From Tetragonia tetragonoides (Eukaryota > Streptophyta > Magnoliopsida > Caryophyllales > Aizoaceae), in the NCBI GenBank assembly GCA_038025085.1, contig CM076141.1:20779001-20843000 (forward strand): a DNA stretch of 64,000 nt, written 5' to 3'. The notes under the pieces are model-generated. The model made no database searches and was not told where the DNA came from. It was given only the letters and a program-made list of their open reading frames with translations. This document shows, piece by piece, positions 32,904-45,669 of the stretch. Position 1 is the stretch's first letter, and each line of letters begins with the position of its first letter. Made by a program: the position numbers and the translations under genes.

Positions 32904-35103
32904 TGTGATACCCCAATATTTTCTATAATTATAATATCGATTTATAATTCGTTTATAAATAGTTTCGGAGTTTTAAATAGTATATTTATTTAACGATTCG
33001 ATTTACTCAAATTAAGCCATAATAATATTAATTATTATTATGGGAATTTCGGGATTTATAATTATCAAATTGAGGGATTTCATTAAAATGATTTTTGTAT
33101 ATGATTAAGGCTTGTTCATATTGTTTTAAATTGGTTTTAATTAGCCTTTAATTAGTTTTAATTGTTTTTAATTAGCAATTAAATCAGAAAATAATCCTAG
33201 GTCTAGTAGGTTTTAACTTTCTTTGACCAAACACCTATATAAGCTAAGAGATGGGCCAGTTGATCAGCTGCGAAAACTGAGCCAAAAACCCCAATTCTCT
33301 CTTTCCTCCCTCACGGTTTCTCTCTCTCTCCACCGCACACCTTGTCTCTCTCTCTCTCTCCCCAGCTGTCGGCGGCCACCAGGCCAGCCACCGACCTCCT
33401 CTTCCTGCCGGTAATCCTCTCCCTCTCTCACTCTTTCTCTCTCTTTGTTTCTCTCTCTCTTTCATGATCTGTTTTCCCGCTCCCCTGTTTTGCTGAGCCG
33501 CGACTGTCGCGCCGCCGCCGTGCCACCAGGCCGTGCCTGGGTGGTCGCCGGCGAGTGGCCGACGCGACTGGGCCCTGCCCGTCGCTCCTCCCTCTCTCAG
33601 TCGCTCTCTCTCTCTGGCCAACGCGACTGGGCCCTGAGTAGTGAGCATTTGTTAGGTAAGCGATTGTCCCTATCCCTTTTCAAAGTCCCATCAAAACTAT
33701 TTTGATGTATTATGTGCTAATTGATTATTATTGTGAATTTAATATGCGAAGCATGATTAAATTATATCATCGTTAATTATGAGAATTAGAAATATATTCT
33801 TCGCTGAAAATAGGAACTATATTGAGTATGACAAGTTTATGAAGTTTCGTTAATTAATTAGTTCATATGCTAATTATCGAGCATGTATGGCGATGTCAAT
33901 CTCTATTATTATTATGATATAATATACGTGCTATTTGGAATGGGTTATTATTGAGTGCTAATGAGCACCTATTATACTTGGATGGATTATTTGCTGAAAG
34001 TGTAATTTTTAGATATCATGATTTGCTGCCTAAGTGCTGCCAAAATTTCGTTAGACATATGTGAAGCGTGATTGTGATAATATGCATTTATGTCGTTATC
34101 GTTGTTATTATTATTCATTATCATGAGCATGAAATGAAGTAGTAGGTCGTGGTCTCGTTGTACCACTAGGTCAATCAATGCAAGTATGTGAATTAAATTA
34201 AATGAGAATAAGACTCCTAATAGATCCCTAGGAGTAGTCGAGCAATCCAGACTCATCCAATTGATGTAGTCTAGGGATGCATGATTCCCAAGTTACCTCT
34301 TTATGGACACCTCGTAGTGTGTTCGGGAAGGATCATTCCCCATCGTTTAATTCTCTACATATCGATTATTATGTTAGAGGCAGTGTGAGTATACACTAGA
34401 GCAAGCCCATGCCATGTCTATATCTATCTATGAACAGTATGGGTAATCGTTGTTCTATTCGCTCTCTCATTTCTCTAATCAAGATAGTTTATCTGTTTGT
34501 GTTCGAAGGATCACTAAAGCAAGAATTGCATGTAATTGAATATCGAGTTTGCGTGTGGTTGATTGTATGAGTACCTGTGCATGCAAATGAATTTCAATGA
34601 TTCTTCTAAAACCCAGGTAAGGTTTGCGAAAGTCTTTTTACTGGGTATGGACGACGTTTATTCATTTTGTCTGATTTTTTTGTTTTCTTTTGTTTCTTCT
34701 CTTTTCTTCTGTACCATGTTTCCGTCACGAAAACCAAAGTGCAGGTGTAGCTGAGTGAGGATGGATAGCTGGAAGTTTACTTGTGGGCTTGTTCTCTAGA
34801 CTTATTATTTATTTTGGTTACTTTGGTTTGTTGGGATTTTGTTTGGATTGTGCCCTTGAAGGCAAAGTTGTATTAATACTTTAATGGACTTAAGTTCACT
34901 TGATAGACAACTCTGATATTAACGTTTAGTTTGTTTAGATGCTACCTTTGATACCTAGTTTTTCCTTTCTGCTTAGCATTTATTCCTTAGCGATAAATAT
35001 TGCAGTAGCATTCCCTTGGGTTCGTGACGGTTCAGCGGTGTTGAGTCGTGGATAGAGACGTCGATGGTTCCCAGAAAATCGTTGCGAATTCGGGGGTGTT
35101 ACA
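32904..35103 (+). repeat. TEK-P copy B 5' LTR (2,200 bp, internally deleted)
   Basis: TGTGATACCCC to GGTGTTACA. Compared with copy A, positions equivalent to about 16224-16670 are missing. At the joint (33616-33637) sits 'gccaacgcgactgggccctg', a copy of the sequence about 55 bp upstream (33559-33578), i.e. templated filler. TATATAA at about 33236. Confidence 0.9.
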
Positions 35104-35105
35104 AA

Positions 35106-35117
35106 TGGTAGAGCCCT
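35106..35117 (+). promoter_or_regulatory. Primer-binding site of TEK-P copy B
   Basis: TGGTAGAGCCCT, with the same three-base shortening as copy A, so the lesion predates the duplication. Confidence 0.8.
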
Positions 35118-35290
35118 AGGTTTAAAAGGTTGCATAGGTTAATAAATGAATTAATAAAGATTAGTTTCATTTTGGGGAAAATAAAATGTAATTAAAGTCG
35201 TTGAGCGCAGTAGTCCTAGAAGTTAGGAATTACTTGAAATCACCTTAATTGTGATTTAATTATTCTTATTGTTTGATTGCCCTTTTGTAG

Positions 35291-36606
35291 ATGGCAATTA
35301 CTCGTTTGATCGCGATGAAGTCGACTACAGGTAGAAAATCGCGGGCGATGATCGTTGCACCCGAGAACGAGGTGGAATATGTAGACATTTCCGATAGCGA
35401 GCCAACGCATGACGAGGCCGTACCCGAGCTCGAGGCGCACGACAATGGCGCGCACGAGCTCGAGGTAGACCAACCCGCGCATGAGGATCACAATGATGAC
35501 GTTCCAATCGAGCCTAACCATGCTTTAGAAGCTAACTAGGATCCTGATTCTGAAGAGGAACCTACCGAGTGATGGCGAGTTAGATGACATACGTGCCTAC
35601 ATCGATCGCGCATTCACTACGATTGAGCGTTATGAATATGAGAACCGTACGAGGATACACCAAGGTTTCTAGGTAGAATTCCTACTAGCTAGTTTACCCA
35701 ACCTGTATCCTTGGAGAGGTCTCAAGGAGAAGTATGACGATGTACTGAAGAGTGGCTACAACAACGATGAGAAGTACGGCAAAGGCAATCATTGGGCGCT
35801 GACTTTTCAGGGTGTTGGCAACGAGCTATGCTTGTCCGAGTTCGAATGGAAGGTTAATCACGTCCTAGTGCCTGCTGCAAAAGACATATGTGAGAGCTGC
35901 TGGTCAAAGAAGCGCAAACTTGTGGATAACTTTAGAAGGCGCTTCATGCCCCAGAAGTTGAGAGGTGACGAGCATCCTAACACGCCTTAAACAGTGTGAG
36001 TTTGAAGGGTTAAGCCAAGACAAGCTGTCTGTGGCCGAGTATGCTGCCAAGTTCAACGAGCTTGCAATCTTTGCTCCCAATCTGCTGACAACTGAAGCTG
36101 AGCGAGTCGAAAGGTTCAAGGATTGACTGAAATGGGACATTCAACGTTTTGTCGCTGGACAATCCGTTACTTTTCAGGAATCTTATGACAAAGCCCTGAA
36201 TCAGGAGAGGATTGTTGGACGTCGTGACACGCATTTGGGAAAGAACAAGAGCGACGAAGGCAATTCATCGCAGTCGAAAAATGGCGACAAGAGGCCAAGG
36301 CTTAATGGCAACAACAACTACCAAGGTGGTCAGAACCACAATGCGAATAGGAATCGTGACTCGAATAGTCATCGAGCTACGATAATGCCTAGAAGGAATA
36401 CGCCTTGTACTCGCTGTAACAAGACGCATGCCGGTAAGAACTGTCGAGGTGACGTGTTACACTGCTATGAATGCAACAAGCCCGGTCACAAAGCTTCTGA
36501 ATGTTGGAGCCGAGGTAGGAATGGTATTGGGCAAAACCGCGATAACAACTACAATCGTGGTGGGAATAATAATGGCTATCGTGGTGATGGTGGTAAATAC
36601 CGTTGA
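35291..36606 (+). pseudogene. TEK-P copy B gag, internally deleted
   Basis: As copy A, but 212 bp (equivalent to 18604-18815) is missing at 'ccgagt|gatggcgag' (about 35568-35573), removing the acidic middle of gag. The zinc-knuckle pair CTRCNKTHAGKNC and CYECNKPGHKASEC is retained at about 36405-36511. Stops at about 35537 and in the capsid region are shared with copy A. Confidence 0.83.
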
Positions 36607-36654
36607 AATGGGGGTTACAACAACAACAACAACCGCAACAATGCTGCTCATGCT

Positions 36655-37553
36655 GTGAACAACCAGGCTCAAGCTCCTGCAACTGTTAATCCCGCGCCGA
36701 ACAACAACAACAACAACAACAACAATAGAGGGGTTAATGGGAGAATTTTTGTGATGAATCGCAATGAAGCAGAAGCAAACCCGAACGTGATCGCTGGTAC
36801 ATTTCTTATTAATTCTTTTCCCGCTTTTGTTTTGTTTGATAGTGGTGCATCGCATTCCTTTCTTTCTAAGAACTTTGCATCTAAGATAGGCCTAGAACCT
36901 AGTTCAGTGTATTGGGCGAACATTACGATGCCAAATGGGGTGAATGTTAATTGTAATTCATTGTACGAGAAGTGTTCGAATAAGATTGCGTGTTCCGAGC
37001 TACCTGCGGACTTGATTTAGTTCGAATTGGGTGATTTTGACGTTATTTTGAGAATGAATTGGTTGTACAAGTATAGGGCTAAGATAGAGTGCTTCGAACA
37101 ACGCGTTTCTTTGCGAGGACCTAAAAGTAAGAGGATCACTTACCGTGGAGTTGTGGTCATGCTTAAGCTGAAGGTGATGGTGACTATGAAGGTCAAAGAG
37201 TGTGTGACTAAGGGTGAAGCGATTTACCTTTGTCATGTGGTGGATACGAGTCGCGAGACGGAAGCTCCGCAGCCTATTCCAGTAGTTTCCGAGTACGCTG
37301 ACATTTCTTCCAAAGAGATTCCTGGAATGCCTCCACAACGCATTATTGACTTTACGATCGACCTTGCTCCAGGTTCTGCACCAATTTCGAAAGCACCATA
37401 TCTTATGGCACCTGCTGAGATGAAGGAACTGAAGACACAGCTAGAGGACTTGTTAGAAAAGCGATACATATGTCCGAGTGTATCGCCTTGGGTGCTTCTA
37501 TTTTGTTTGTACGGAAGAAGGATGGTAGTATGAGGCAGTGCATTGACTACAGT
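36655..37553 (+). pseudogene. TEK-P copy B protease and RT start
   Basis: Retropepsin LFDSGASHSFLS is intact. A private TAG at 37018-37020 (CAG in copy A) stops the frame in 'ADLI'. A one-base loss near 37490 ('ccttgggtgcttc') shifts the frame before 'FCLYGRRMVV'. Confidence 0.85.
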
Positions 37554-38130
37554 GAGTAGAACAAGATCACGATCAAGAATCGGTACCCACTTTCCAGAAT
37601 TGACGATCTGTTTGACCAACTGCGTGGTGCGTCTATTTTCTCAAAGATAGACCTACGATCAGGATACCATCAGTTGAGGATTTCTGAGCCTGATACTGCG
37701 AAGACAGCGTTTAGGACGAGGTATGTGCACTACGAGTTCATTGTGATGCCTTTTGGGTTGACGAATGCGCCTGCGAAATTTATATACTTGATGAACCATA
37801 CGTTCCAGCCTTACCTAGACCAGCTCGTTGTAGTCTTTATTGATGATATTCTGGTTTACTCAAAGAACGCCGAGGAGCATGAGCAACATTTACGTACTGT
37901 TTTGGAGATTCTGCGAAGATATCAACTTTACGCCAAGCTGTCTAAGTGTGAGTTTTGGTTAGACACGGTATCTTTCTTAGGACACGTGGTGTCTAAGGAC
38001 GGTGTAGCCGTAGATCCGGAGAAGATTCGAGCTGTTACAGATTGGCCAAGACTAACGACTATGACCGAAGTTCGGAGTCTTCTTGGACTTGCTGAATACT
38101 ATCAACGATTTGTGGAAGGTTTTTGAAAGA
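37554..38130 (+). pseudogene. TEK-P copy B reverse transcriptase core
   Basis: Frame from the shared TAG through '[17 protein letters not shown]', '[16 protein letters not shown]', active site [12 protein letters not shown] and '[15 protein letters not shown]'. It lacks copy A's one-base insertion at the end of RT, so it is the better-preserved copy here. Confidence 0.87.
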
Positions 38131-38150
38131 TTGCGCAGCCAATCACGAAC

Positions 38151-38640
38151 TTGATGAAGAAAATGACAAAGTTTGTATGGTTCACTGTCTTCTTGCTGGA
38201 TACTATCAACGATTTCCAAGAGTTGAAGAAACGTCTTACGAGTGCACCTATTTTGACATTGCCGTCAGGAACGGAGGGATATGAGGTCTACAGTGACGCG
38301 TCTAAGCATGGTTTAGGGTGTGTTTTGATGCAACATGGAAAGGTCGTGGCTTACGCCTCACGATCTAGAGCTTCCTGCTGTTGTGTTTGCATTGAAGATT
38401 TGGCGACACTACTTGTATGGTTCCGCAGTCAAGATGTTCACTGATCACAAGAGTCTCAAGTACATCTTTACGCAGAAAGAGTTGAACATGCGCCAGAGAA
38501 GATGGCTAGAACTTTTGATGGAGTACGACATCGATATCCAGTACCATGAGGGTAAAGCGAATGTAGTCGCTGATGCTTTGAGTAGGAAGACTCGACATAC
38601 ATTAAACACTGCTTTAGTGCTTCCTTCCTAAGGAGATCAT
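38151..38640 (+). pseudogene. TEK-P copy B RNase H, internally deleted
   Basis: Same internal deletion as copy A after 'VVAYASR'. In the second frame it continues '[44 protein letters not shown]' to 'VVADALSRK', preserving the Glu and later Asp residues better than copy A. Confidence 0.82.
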
Positions 38641-39311
38641 ACGTGACTTGCAAAGTCTCGAGGTGGAGATTGTGTTTCAAGGTGACGTTCAGTGTACCTT
38701 AGCACATATGACTGTTCGACCAACATTGCTGGAAAAGATAAAAGATAGACAGAGTGGTGATGAGGATCTTCAGCGGATTCTAAACCACAAAGACAAGGGT
38801 AGGTCCGAGGACTTCACTTTGGGCCAAGATGGAATTTTGAGGTTTCGAGAACGTGTTTGCGTATCCAATGACCCAGTTATCAAAAGTCAGATTCTGGGTG
38901 AAGCTCATAATACGCCGTATTCTGTACATCCTGGTGGAGATAAGCTTTACAAAGATCTTCGCCAAGTGTTCTGGTGGAAGGGAATGAAACAAGAAGTCGC
39001 TGAGTTCGTGGCTAAATGTTTGATATGTCAGAAGGTCAAGATCGAGCACAAAAGTCCAAGTGGAATGGTACAATCACTGAAAGTTCCTACTTGGAAATGA
39101 AATTCGATTTCTATGGATTTTGTCATGGGTTTACCTTTGACACAGAAGAAGAACAACGCTATTTGGGTCGTTGTAGATCGTCTTACAAAAGCTGCGAGAT
39201 TCATCCCTATGCATGACACGTGGGAAATGGAGAGGCTGGCTGACGCGTACGTCAAGGAAGTCATGAGACTTCATGGTGTACCTGAAGATATTGTTTCTGA
39301 TAGAAACCTGA
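38641..39311 (+). pseudogene. TEK-P copy B integrase, truncated
   Basis: Zinc domain (HPGGDKLYKDLRQVFWWKGM) and core start 'MDFVMGLPLT...DRLTKAARFIPM...GVPEDIVSDR', ending in the filler joint. One private stop at 39098-39100 (TGG to TGA in 'TWKW'). Confidence 0.86.
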
Positions 39312-39337
39312 AAATATTGTTTCTGATAGAGACCTGA
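39285..39337. repeat. Deletion junction with templated filler, copy B
   Basis: Near-identical 27-mers at 39285-39311 and 39311-39337, matching copy A. This shows the deletion happened before the tandem duplication. Confidence 0.8.
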
Positions 39338-39596
39338 ATATATTAATGAAAGACTTGCTGATTTTTGCATTAATCGAATGGATCAAAACTCCCTTTAGAG
39401 ATTTATTTTGTTAAGGTGGTCGGGCCCAAGTTATACGGGTTACCTACATATCCATGCGGAATCAGGCCAATGTAGTTCATAAAACCAAATCTCAATTTAA
39501 TTTATTTTTTTTTTCGGTCGTGGGTCCCACATGGACGAGTTGACCGATTTTGACTTGGATTTGGTGCCTTAGTGGAATCTCTCAAAGATTTAACAT

Positions 39597-40610
39597 TTAT
39601 GCATAGAACCGCTTAAGTTGGTCCATATTTGTGAGTTGGGTGAACTCGTTGCCGTCTAAGTCCATTAGCTTTGCTACTCCACCGGATAATATTGTCTTAA
39701 TAAGGTATGGGCCGGCCCAATTAGGCTTGAACTTTATCCAAGGATCGGCCACAAATGGTCTCACCTCTTTTAAGACAAAGTCTCCTTCTTTTAGTCCTCT
39801 AGCCTTGAATCGTTGATCAAAATGCCTTGCCATCCTTGCTTGGTAGACATGACCATAATGTAGGGTATTTAGTCGTCTCTCATCTAGCAAGATTAATTGG
39901 TCATATGGGGCTTGAACCCACTCTACTTCGGGTAATTCACTTTCCAAAGCTATCCTCAAAAAGGGATTTCTACCTCGACCGGGAGTACCGCCTCCATTCC
40001 ATATACTAAAGAATAAGGTGTTGCTCCCTTTGAAGAACGAATGGTGGTTCTATATCCCCATAAGGCGAATTGTAGCTTCTCCGGCCAATCTTCGTAGTTT
40101 TCCGTCATCTTAGCTATCATTTGTTTCACGTTTTTGTTTGCGGATTCTACGGCTCCATTTGTTTGTGGCCTGTAAGGTGAAGACTGGCGATGTTGAATTT
40201 TAAACTTAGTGAAAAGCTCGGCAACATCTTTTTTGAATTGAGACCTGTGATCATTTATGATCTCGTGGGGCACCCCATATCTAGTGATGATGTTGTCACG
40301 TATGAACTTTATTTGCCACGTGTTTGGATGCTATCTTTGCGTACGAACGAGCTTCAACCCATTTGGTAAAGTAGTCTATCGCGACTAGTATGTATTCATG
40401 GCCTCCTTTTCCTGTGGGGGTGATTTTTCCAATGATCTCAATACTCCATGCAGAGAACGGCCATGGTGAAGTGAATGTATGTAAAGGGGTAGGTGGTCTA
40501 TGTTGTAAATTAGCGTGAAATTGGCAGCGTGTGCACTTTCTCACGTATTCGATGCAATCTTTTTCCATCGTAGTCCAATAGTATCCTTGCCTTAGGATTT
40601 TCTTGACCAA
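39597..40610 (-). pseudogene. TAT-O copy B integrase
   Basis: C-terminal part 39959-39597 (with WAGPYLIKTIL), middle 40273-39956 (HEIINDHRSQF; TNGAVESANKN) and zinc/core start 40610-40296 (CIEYVRKCTRCQFH). The first-Asp motif reads 'AWSIEIIGKI', i.e. Asp to Glu relative to copy A's GIDI, so this copy's active site is altered. Confidence 0.85.
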
Positions 40611-40765
40611 GGTGAGTCAATTCATGTGGGGACCACATACGCCATTATGTATATCGCTCATGACTTTGAGGACCTCGCGTTCTTTTAAGCATAGAAGACT
40701 TAACCCTTGTGGCGTCTTTTTATAAAGTTTGCCTTGCACATGTATGTATTGTGCGGCTAGTCTTC

Positions 40766-41619
40766 TTAAGGCTCTTTGTGCCCTAGGTGTTGACTGTGGA
40801 CGATAAACGCCTTTGGCGAGTAAATTGAGAATGTCGGTAAACCATTCTTCCTCTTCTTCCTCGTCGAGGCATACTTCAAGTGCAATACAGAAGGCGTGCT
40901 CAGTGCGCCTTCAAGATATTTTTGGTAAGGTGCCAGGGATTCGCTTTTCACTTTCTATTTTTGGAAACTTGGTTTATGATGAGAGTTGAATCTCCATATA
41001 CCTTTAGATCCTTAATTTGCAGTTCTATTGCCGCTTCTAGACCAATGATGCATGCTTCATATTCGGCGCCGTTGTTGGTTACCTCATGACCTAACTTGAC
41101 GGCTATGGGAGTATGTGCACCTTTGGGGCTAACTAATAACACTCCTACGCCATAACCCTTTTGGTTTGATGCTCTGTCAAAGTATAATTGCCAAGTGTTC
41201 TCCTCGACACTCATTATTCCTTCATCTGGAAAGTCATGTGTAGCATCTTCACTAGTAACTGGATTTTCGGCGAGTTGTTCAGAAATGGCATGTCCTTTGA
41301 TCGCCTTTTGGTGTTCAAAAGTTAGATCGAATTCTGAAAGCATGACGGTCCATCTTGCTATTCTTCCACTAAGGATGGGTTTTTCGAACAAGTACTTTAT
41401 CGGATTCATCCTTGGCTTTATATGAACGGAATGTTGTAGCATGTAGTGTCCAAGCTTCTTGGTTGCAGTGACCAATGCGAGACACTTCTCTAGGGTGGAG
41501 TATCGTGTTTCGTATTCTAGGAATTTCTTGCTAAGGTAGTATATTGCCTTTTCGTCAGTCTCCACCTTTTGGGCCAACATAGCACCCATGGCGGTTTCTG
41601 TGACTGTTAGGTATAGCAT
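40766..41619 (-). pseudogene. TAT-O copy B RNase H and second RNase H
   Basis: 223-codon frame 41619-40948: MLYLTVTETAMGAMLAQ, 'RYSTLEKCLALV', LYFDRASNQKGYGVGVLL, 'VTNNGAEYEACIIGLEAAIELQI', 'VYGDSTLIINQ'. The canonical FDGA is FDRA in both copies. The following linker lost 139 bp at about 40917, with TTC microhomology. Confidence 0.87.
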
Positions 41620-41719
41620 AAGTGGTTTTCCAGGAATGGGCGGAACCAGTACGGGTGGTTTAGCTAAGTATTCCTTAATCTTGTCGAAGGCTTGTTGGCA
41701 TTGATCATCCCAGACAGAT

Positions 41720-42384
41720 TTAGTGTCCTTTTTGAGCTTCTTGAAGATGGGCTCGCATAATAGTCAATATGGATATGAATCGACTTATATATTGGAGACG
41801 TCCTAGGAATCCTCTTATCTCCTTTTCATTTTTGGGAGATGGCATATCCCTTACGGCTTTGATTTTGGTAGGATTGATTTTAATACCTCTTGTGCTTATG
41901 ACGAATCCTAAGAGCTTGCCCGAAGTTACTCCAAACGCACACTTTTGAGGATTTAATCTCATGTTGTAATTCCGAAGCTTGACAAAGAATTTCCTTAGAG
42001 AGGGTATATGCCCTTCTCTCTCCTTTGATTTAATGATCATATCGTCTACGTACACCTCGGCTTCCTTGTGTATCATGTCATGTAGAAGGGAAGTTGTGAT
42101 TCTTTGGTATGTTGCTCCCGCGTTCTTCAACCCGAAAGGCATGACGGTGTAGCAATAAGTCCCCCATTGGGTAATGAAAGTGGTTTTCTCCATATCTTCT
42201 TAGCCATATGTATTTGGTTATACCCTGCATAGCCGTCCATGAATGATAAGAGGGCATGTCCTACAGTATTATTCACCAATACGTCTATATGTGCCAACGG
42301 AAAGTTGTCCATTGGACTTGCCTTGTTCAGATCCCTAAAGTCAACACACATCCTTACTTTGTTATCCTTTTTTAAAACGGGCAC
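41720..42384 (-). pseudogene. TAT-O copy B reverse transcriptase
   Basis: As copy A, with intact EVYVDDMIIKSK active site. The frame change near 42190 is shared with copy A. Confidence 0.87.
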
Positions 42385-42438
42385 TATGTTAGCAACGCAT
42401 TCGGGATATTGAGCAACCCTGATAAAACCCGCTGCGAG

Positions 42439-43269
42439 CTATTTTTGCACCTCCTCTTTGTTTTTCAGTGCCCACTCAAGCTTCATTCTCCGAAGTTTCT
42501 GCTTTACTGGCTTTGAATCCGGGTTGAGCGGTGTTTTATTCTGTGCTATTTCGCGACTTATTCCTGTCATATCTTTGTAGGACCAAGCAAAAACGTCTAT
42601 GTATTCTTTTAAGAGATTTATAAAGCTTTCTCGCTCTTTGGGAGTTAACGATAAGCCTATGCGCACTTGCCGCGGCTCTTGATCGTTTGCAAGATTGATT
42701 AATTCTGTTTCTTCCACAATTGAAGTCCTTTGTTCATGCTCTAACAGTTCTTTAGTTACTTCTTTGGGTAATTCTTGTTCATCTTTTGAATTATTAGCTA
42801 CTAAGTAATCCAAGAAGTAAGCAGAATCAGTTACTATTTTATTGATAGGGGAAACTGAAACATCAACTGAGCCATTACTATTGGCTTTAACATCTTTAGA
42901 CTTGCAAACAGAATTGAAAATAGATTTGGGTGGACCACCCGACTCTACTATATTAGACTCGTCTTCGGAATTGGACTCGGTCCGGTTGGAATCAGTGTTG
43001 GAGTCAGGCTTGGATTCTTCGGAGATCGTGATCTTGATCTTCTTTCCATTGGCTCCTGTCCAACTTATAGTACGTTTCCGCTTTGTGAGTTGACCCTCGT
43101 TTGGAGTGATCAACTTAGTTGGGTCAAAGTTTGCATCCTGAATTGCATTATTGACATTGTGGAGCTCTTCATCTTTTGTATGGCGATGCTCTTGTCCAAA
43201 AAATAGACCCAACGCATTATTGGGTGTGTTCTCTACCCAATCACAGTTCAGCCTCCTTCTTAAAGGCAA
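42439..43269 (-). pseudogene. TAT-O copy B gag-pol linker
   Basis: 276-codon open frame. N-terminal 'LRRRLNCDWVENTPNNALGLFFGQEHRHTKDEEL', a Ser/Asp/Glu-rich middle, then 'VRIGLSLTPKERESFINLLKEYIDVFAWSYKDMTGISREIAQNKTPL' leading to RT. No retropepsin D(T/S)G motif is present, although Tat elements normally encode protease here. Confidence 0.72.
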
Positions 43270-43323
43270 AGGAGGAATGAAGGTGATCCTTCCTTTGTTA
43301 AGAGTGTCGGATAAGGCCTTATA

Positions 43324-45575
43324 TCATACGAACGACCCCTTCATTGACGAGGTCTTGTATCTTGCTTTCCAGGTGCACACATTCGTCCGTATGATGTCCC
43401 CTTCCTCGGTGATAGATGCAAAAAGAGGTATGGTTCCAATCCTTACTCTTATTTCCTGGATCTGGATCAGGTGTTGGCCCAATGGGCCTAGAATACCTTT
43501 CAAATACAAGTCTTGAAATATTTGACTTGGGGTTGAAAGGATGGGGGTGTATACCCTTTTCGGCATTTTGTTATGATACTCTCTCTCGAGATTGGCGATG
43601 TTTCTGCAGTTGTATGGTTGAACTTGTATAAGATCTTGAATTTTGTGCTTCAACGCCCAACACTCTTCAGTGTCATGGCCTCTTCCCCTGTGGCAATTGC
43701 AAAACTCACATGGGTACCAGGCGATCCCTAGAGAGACAGGATCGAGGATTGGTCCCAGAGGTCGTATAATTCCAATGCTTATGAGTATCTCAAGACTGTG
43801 AGTCAGATGGAGTGGTAGCGGGGAGAAGTTTCTTTTGGTCATATACCTCATGGATGGGACGTGACTAAGTGGAAGACTCACGCTTGGGTGGAGGATAGAT
43901 GCGAAATGCGCTTCTGCGTCCTCTCTTTCTTTCCTCTTCATCTCGATGTTAGTTACTTCTTCGTCTATTTGTTTTAGACCAACAGTGATTTCCTTGACCA
44001 ACTCCTCCAATGATTTCTTTGGGGTGTTGTTGGTTGTGTGAAGGTCATCCTCCTCATCACTATCCCAAATTCCGGCCACCTCTAGATGGAGGGAGTCAAT
44101 CTTAAATGGTGGGACACGATGTCCAATTGGCACAATCATGCGAGAAGGGTCTTTTTCCTCTTCTTCATTTGTAATGACGAAAACTGCGCCTAGAGGATTG
44201 GTGTTGTTATTGGGAGTGGGAACATTCTTTGGCTTGGGAATAGTCCCATTGTCAAAAAGATCCGGGATTTTATTCTTGAGTGTCCAACACTTCTCGGTGT
44301 CATGTCATTTTCCTCTATGGAATTTGCAATATTGATTAGGATTCATTGACGGGCTCCTCTTTTCGACGTCGGGATCCGGCGTGGGGCCCATGGCATCGAG
44401 GTAGTCATTCTTGACAATGTTTTCCAAAGCTTTAGCATAGGTGATACCCAATGGGGTGTATTGCCTTTGCGGTTTGTCGTAGAGAGCATTAATTTCATTA
44501 ACCTTGTTGGAAGAGTTTCCCGAATTGGGGTTCTTCTTGTAGCCTGAGCTATAAGCACCTTTATTGAAGAAGTCCTTGTTTTTCTCCTTTTTGAGTGCTT
44601 GATCATCCTATATGAGCAATCCCACACTATTGAGTTGTGCATATGAAGTAATTGCTTGGTATTTGATAGGATTAAAGTATGGAGGTTGTAAGTTCTTGAT
44701 GAGTTTCCGAATTTGCTCTTCCTCGGATGGACGGTCGAGCATTTCGGCCGCTTTGGTTCTCCATTTCTTGACAAAATCAGTGAAGCTTTCATTTTCACCT
44801 TGCTTGATTGCTTCCAACTCTCTCATGGTGGTTGGTTGGATGACATTGTCGGCATACCTAGTGAGGAATAAACTGGACACTTTGTTCCATTCCTGAACCT
44901 GATTGGGCTCGAGCTTGAAAAACCATGCTCTTACAGTGGAGTCCAAGGTTTGTGAAAAAGGTGAATATAGAGGTCAGGATCTACTCCTCTTAGGCCCATT
45001 GTAGTGGTGAAAGCCCTTATGTGATCTTTTAGATCATCGGTCCCTTTGAAAATGGGAACTTCAGGCATAGAGAACTTTTGTGGGAGTTTCCCCTTGATGT
45101 GAGAGGAGTATCCTTCAGCATTGATCATGTAGTCACTTATGATCTTGTTTTGAGTTAGAGCTAACTCAAGGTTGTTAATTTGAGCACTTAGCTCTTCCAC
45201 CTTGTCATCTCGAGGTGGAGGATCATCTTGGTTAAGAGGGTCAGCTTCTTTGACCTTGCTCTCTATCCATGTCACACGGTTTTCCATAGTTTCCAGCATT
45301 TTCATCATTTCAGTCAACATCTCATCGGTGGTCTTAGGTGGTGGAGGGGGCATATCATCTTCGACCATTTCAGTCAACTTAGAACAAGAGGGTCGATACG
45401 GAGGGGGAGTAACAAATACTGCGTCAGGCCTAGCTTTGCTTCGAAGGAGGAGATTCCAATACGAGTTTCCTAACAAGACGTTGATTACTATGATCGCGTT
45501 CCCAACTTTTCGGACCGACTGTTTTCTTCCCAATCCTAGGCAGCGGATAAGACTTAGAAAAGGAAAGACTAACAA
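43324..45575 (-). pseudogene. TAT-O copy B gag
   Basis: Three frames: 45575-44931 (coiled-coil-like N-terminus to 'LPQKFSMPEVPIFKGTDDLKDHIRAF' and 'GVDPDLYIHLF'), 44946-44608 ('VRAWFFKLEPNQVQEW', 'ESFTDFVKKWRTKAAEMLDRPSEEEQIRKLIKNL') and 44139-43324 (with CEFCNCHRGRGHDTEEC). A second zinc-knuckle-like motif lies near 44310-44270. It retains the 23- and 27-bp segments lost in copy A. Confidence 0.85.
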
Positions 45576-45669
45576 GTTCCACGAAATAAAAGTTTTAAAA
45601 CAAAGATGGGAAGTTTCTTACTAGGATGTTTCATCAACATAGTTACCGTTGGGGACTAAGTAATGGGTT

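Larger units (their letters stand above)
32904..39337 (+). mobile_element. TEK-P copy B, 3' truncated
   Basis: Second copy of the truncated Tekay, collinear with copy A and ending in the same filler junction. It differs by private deletions in its LTR and gag and by private stops and frameshifts in pol. Confidence 0.9.

Noticed and set aside
15511..35103. LTR-LTR unequal recombination as the cause of the tandem duplication
   Set aside because: Breakpoints are at GGC in the protease linker and primer-site edge, not inside homologous LTRs.
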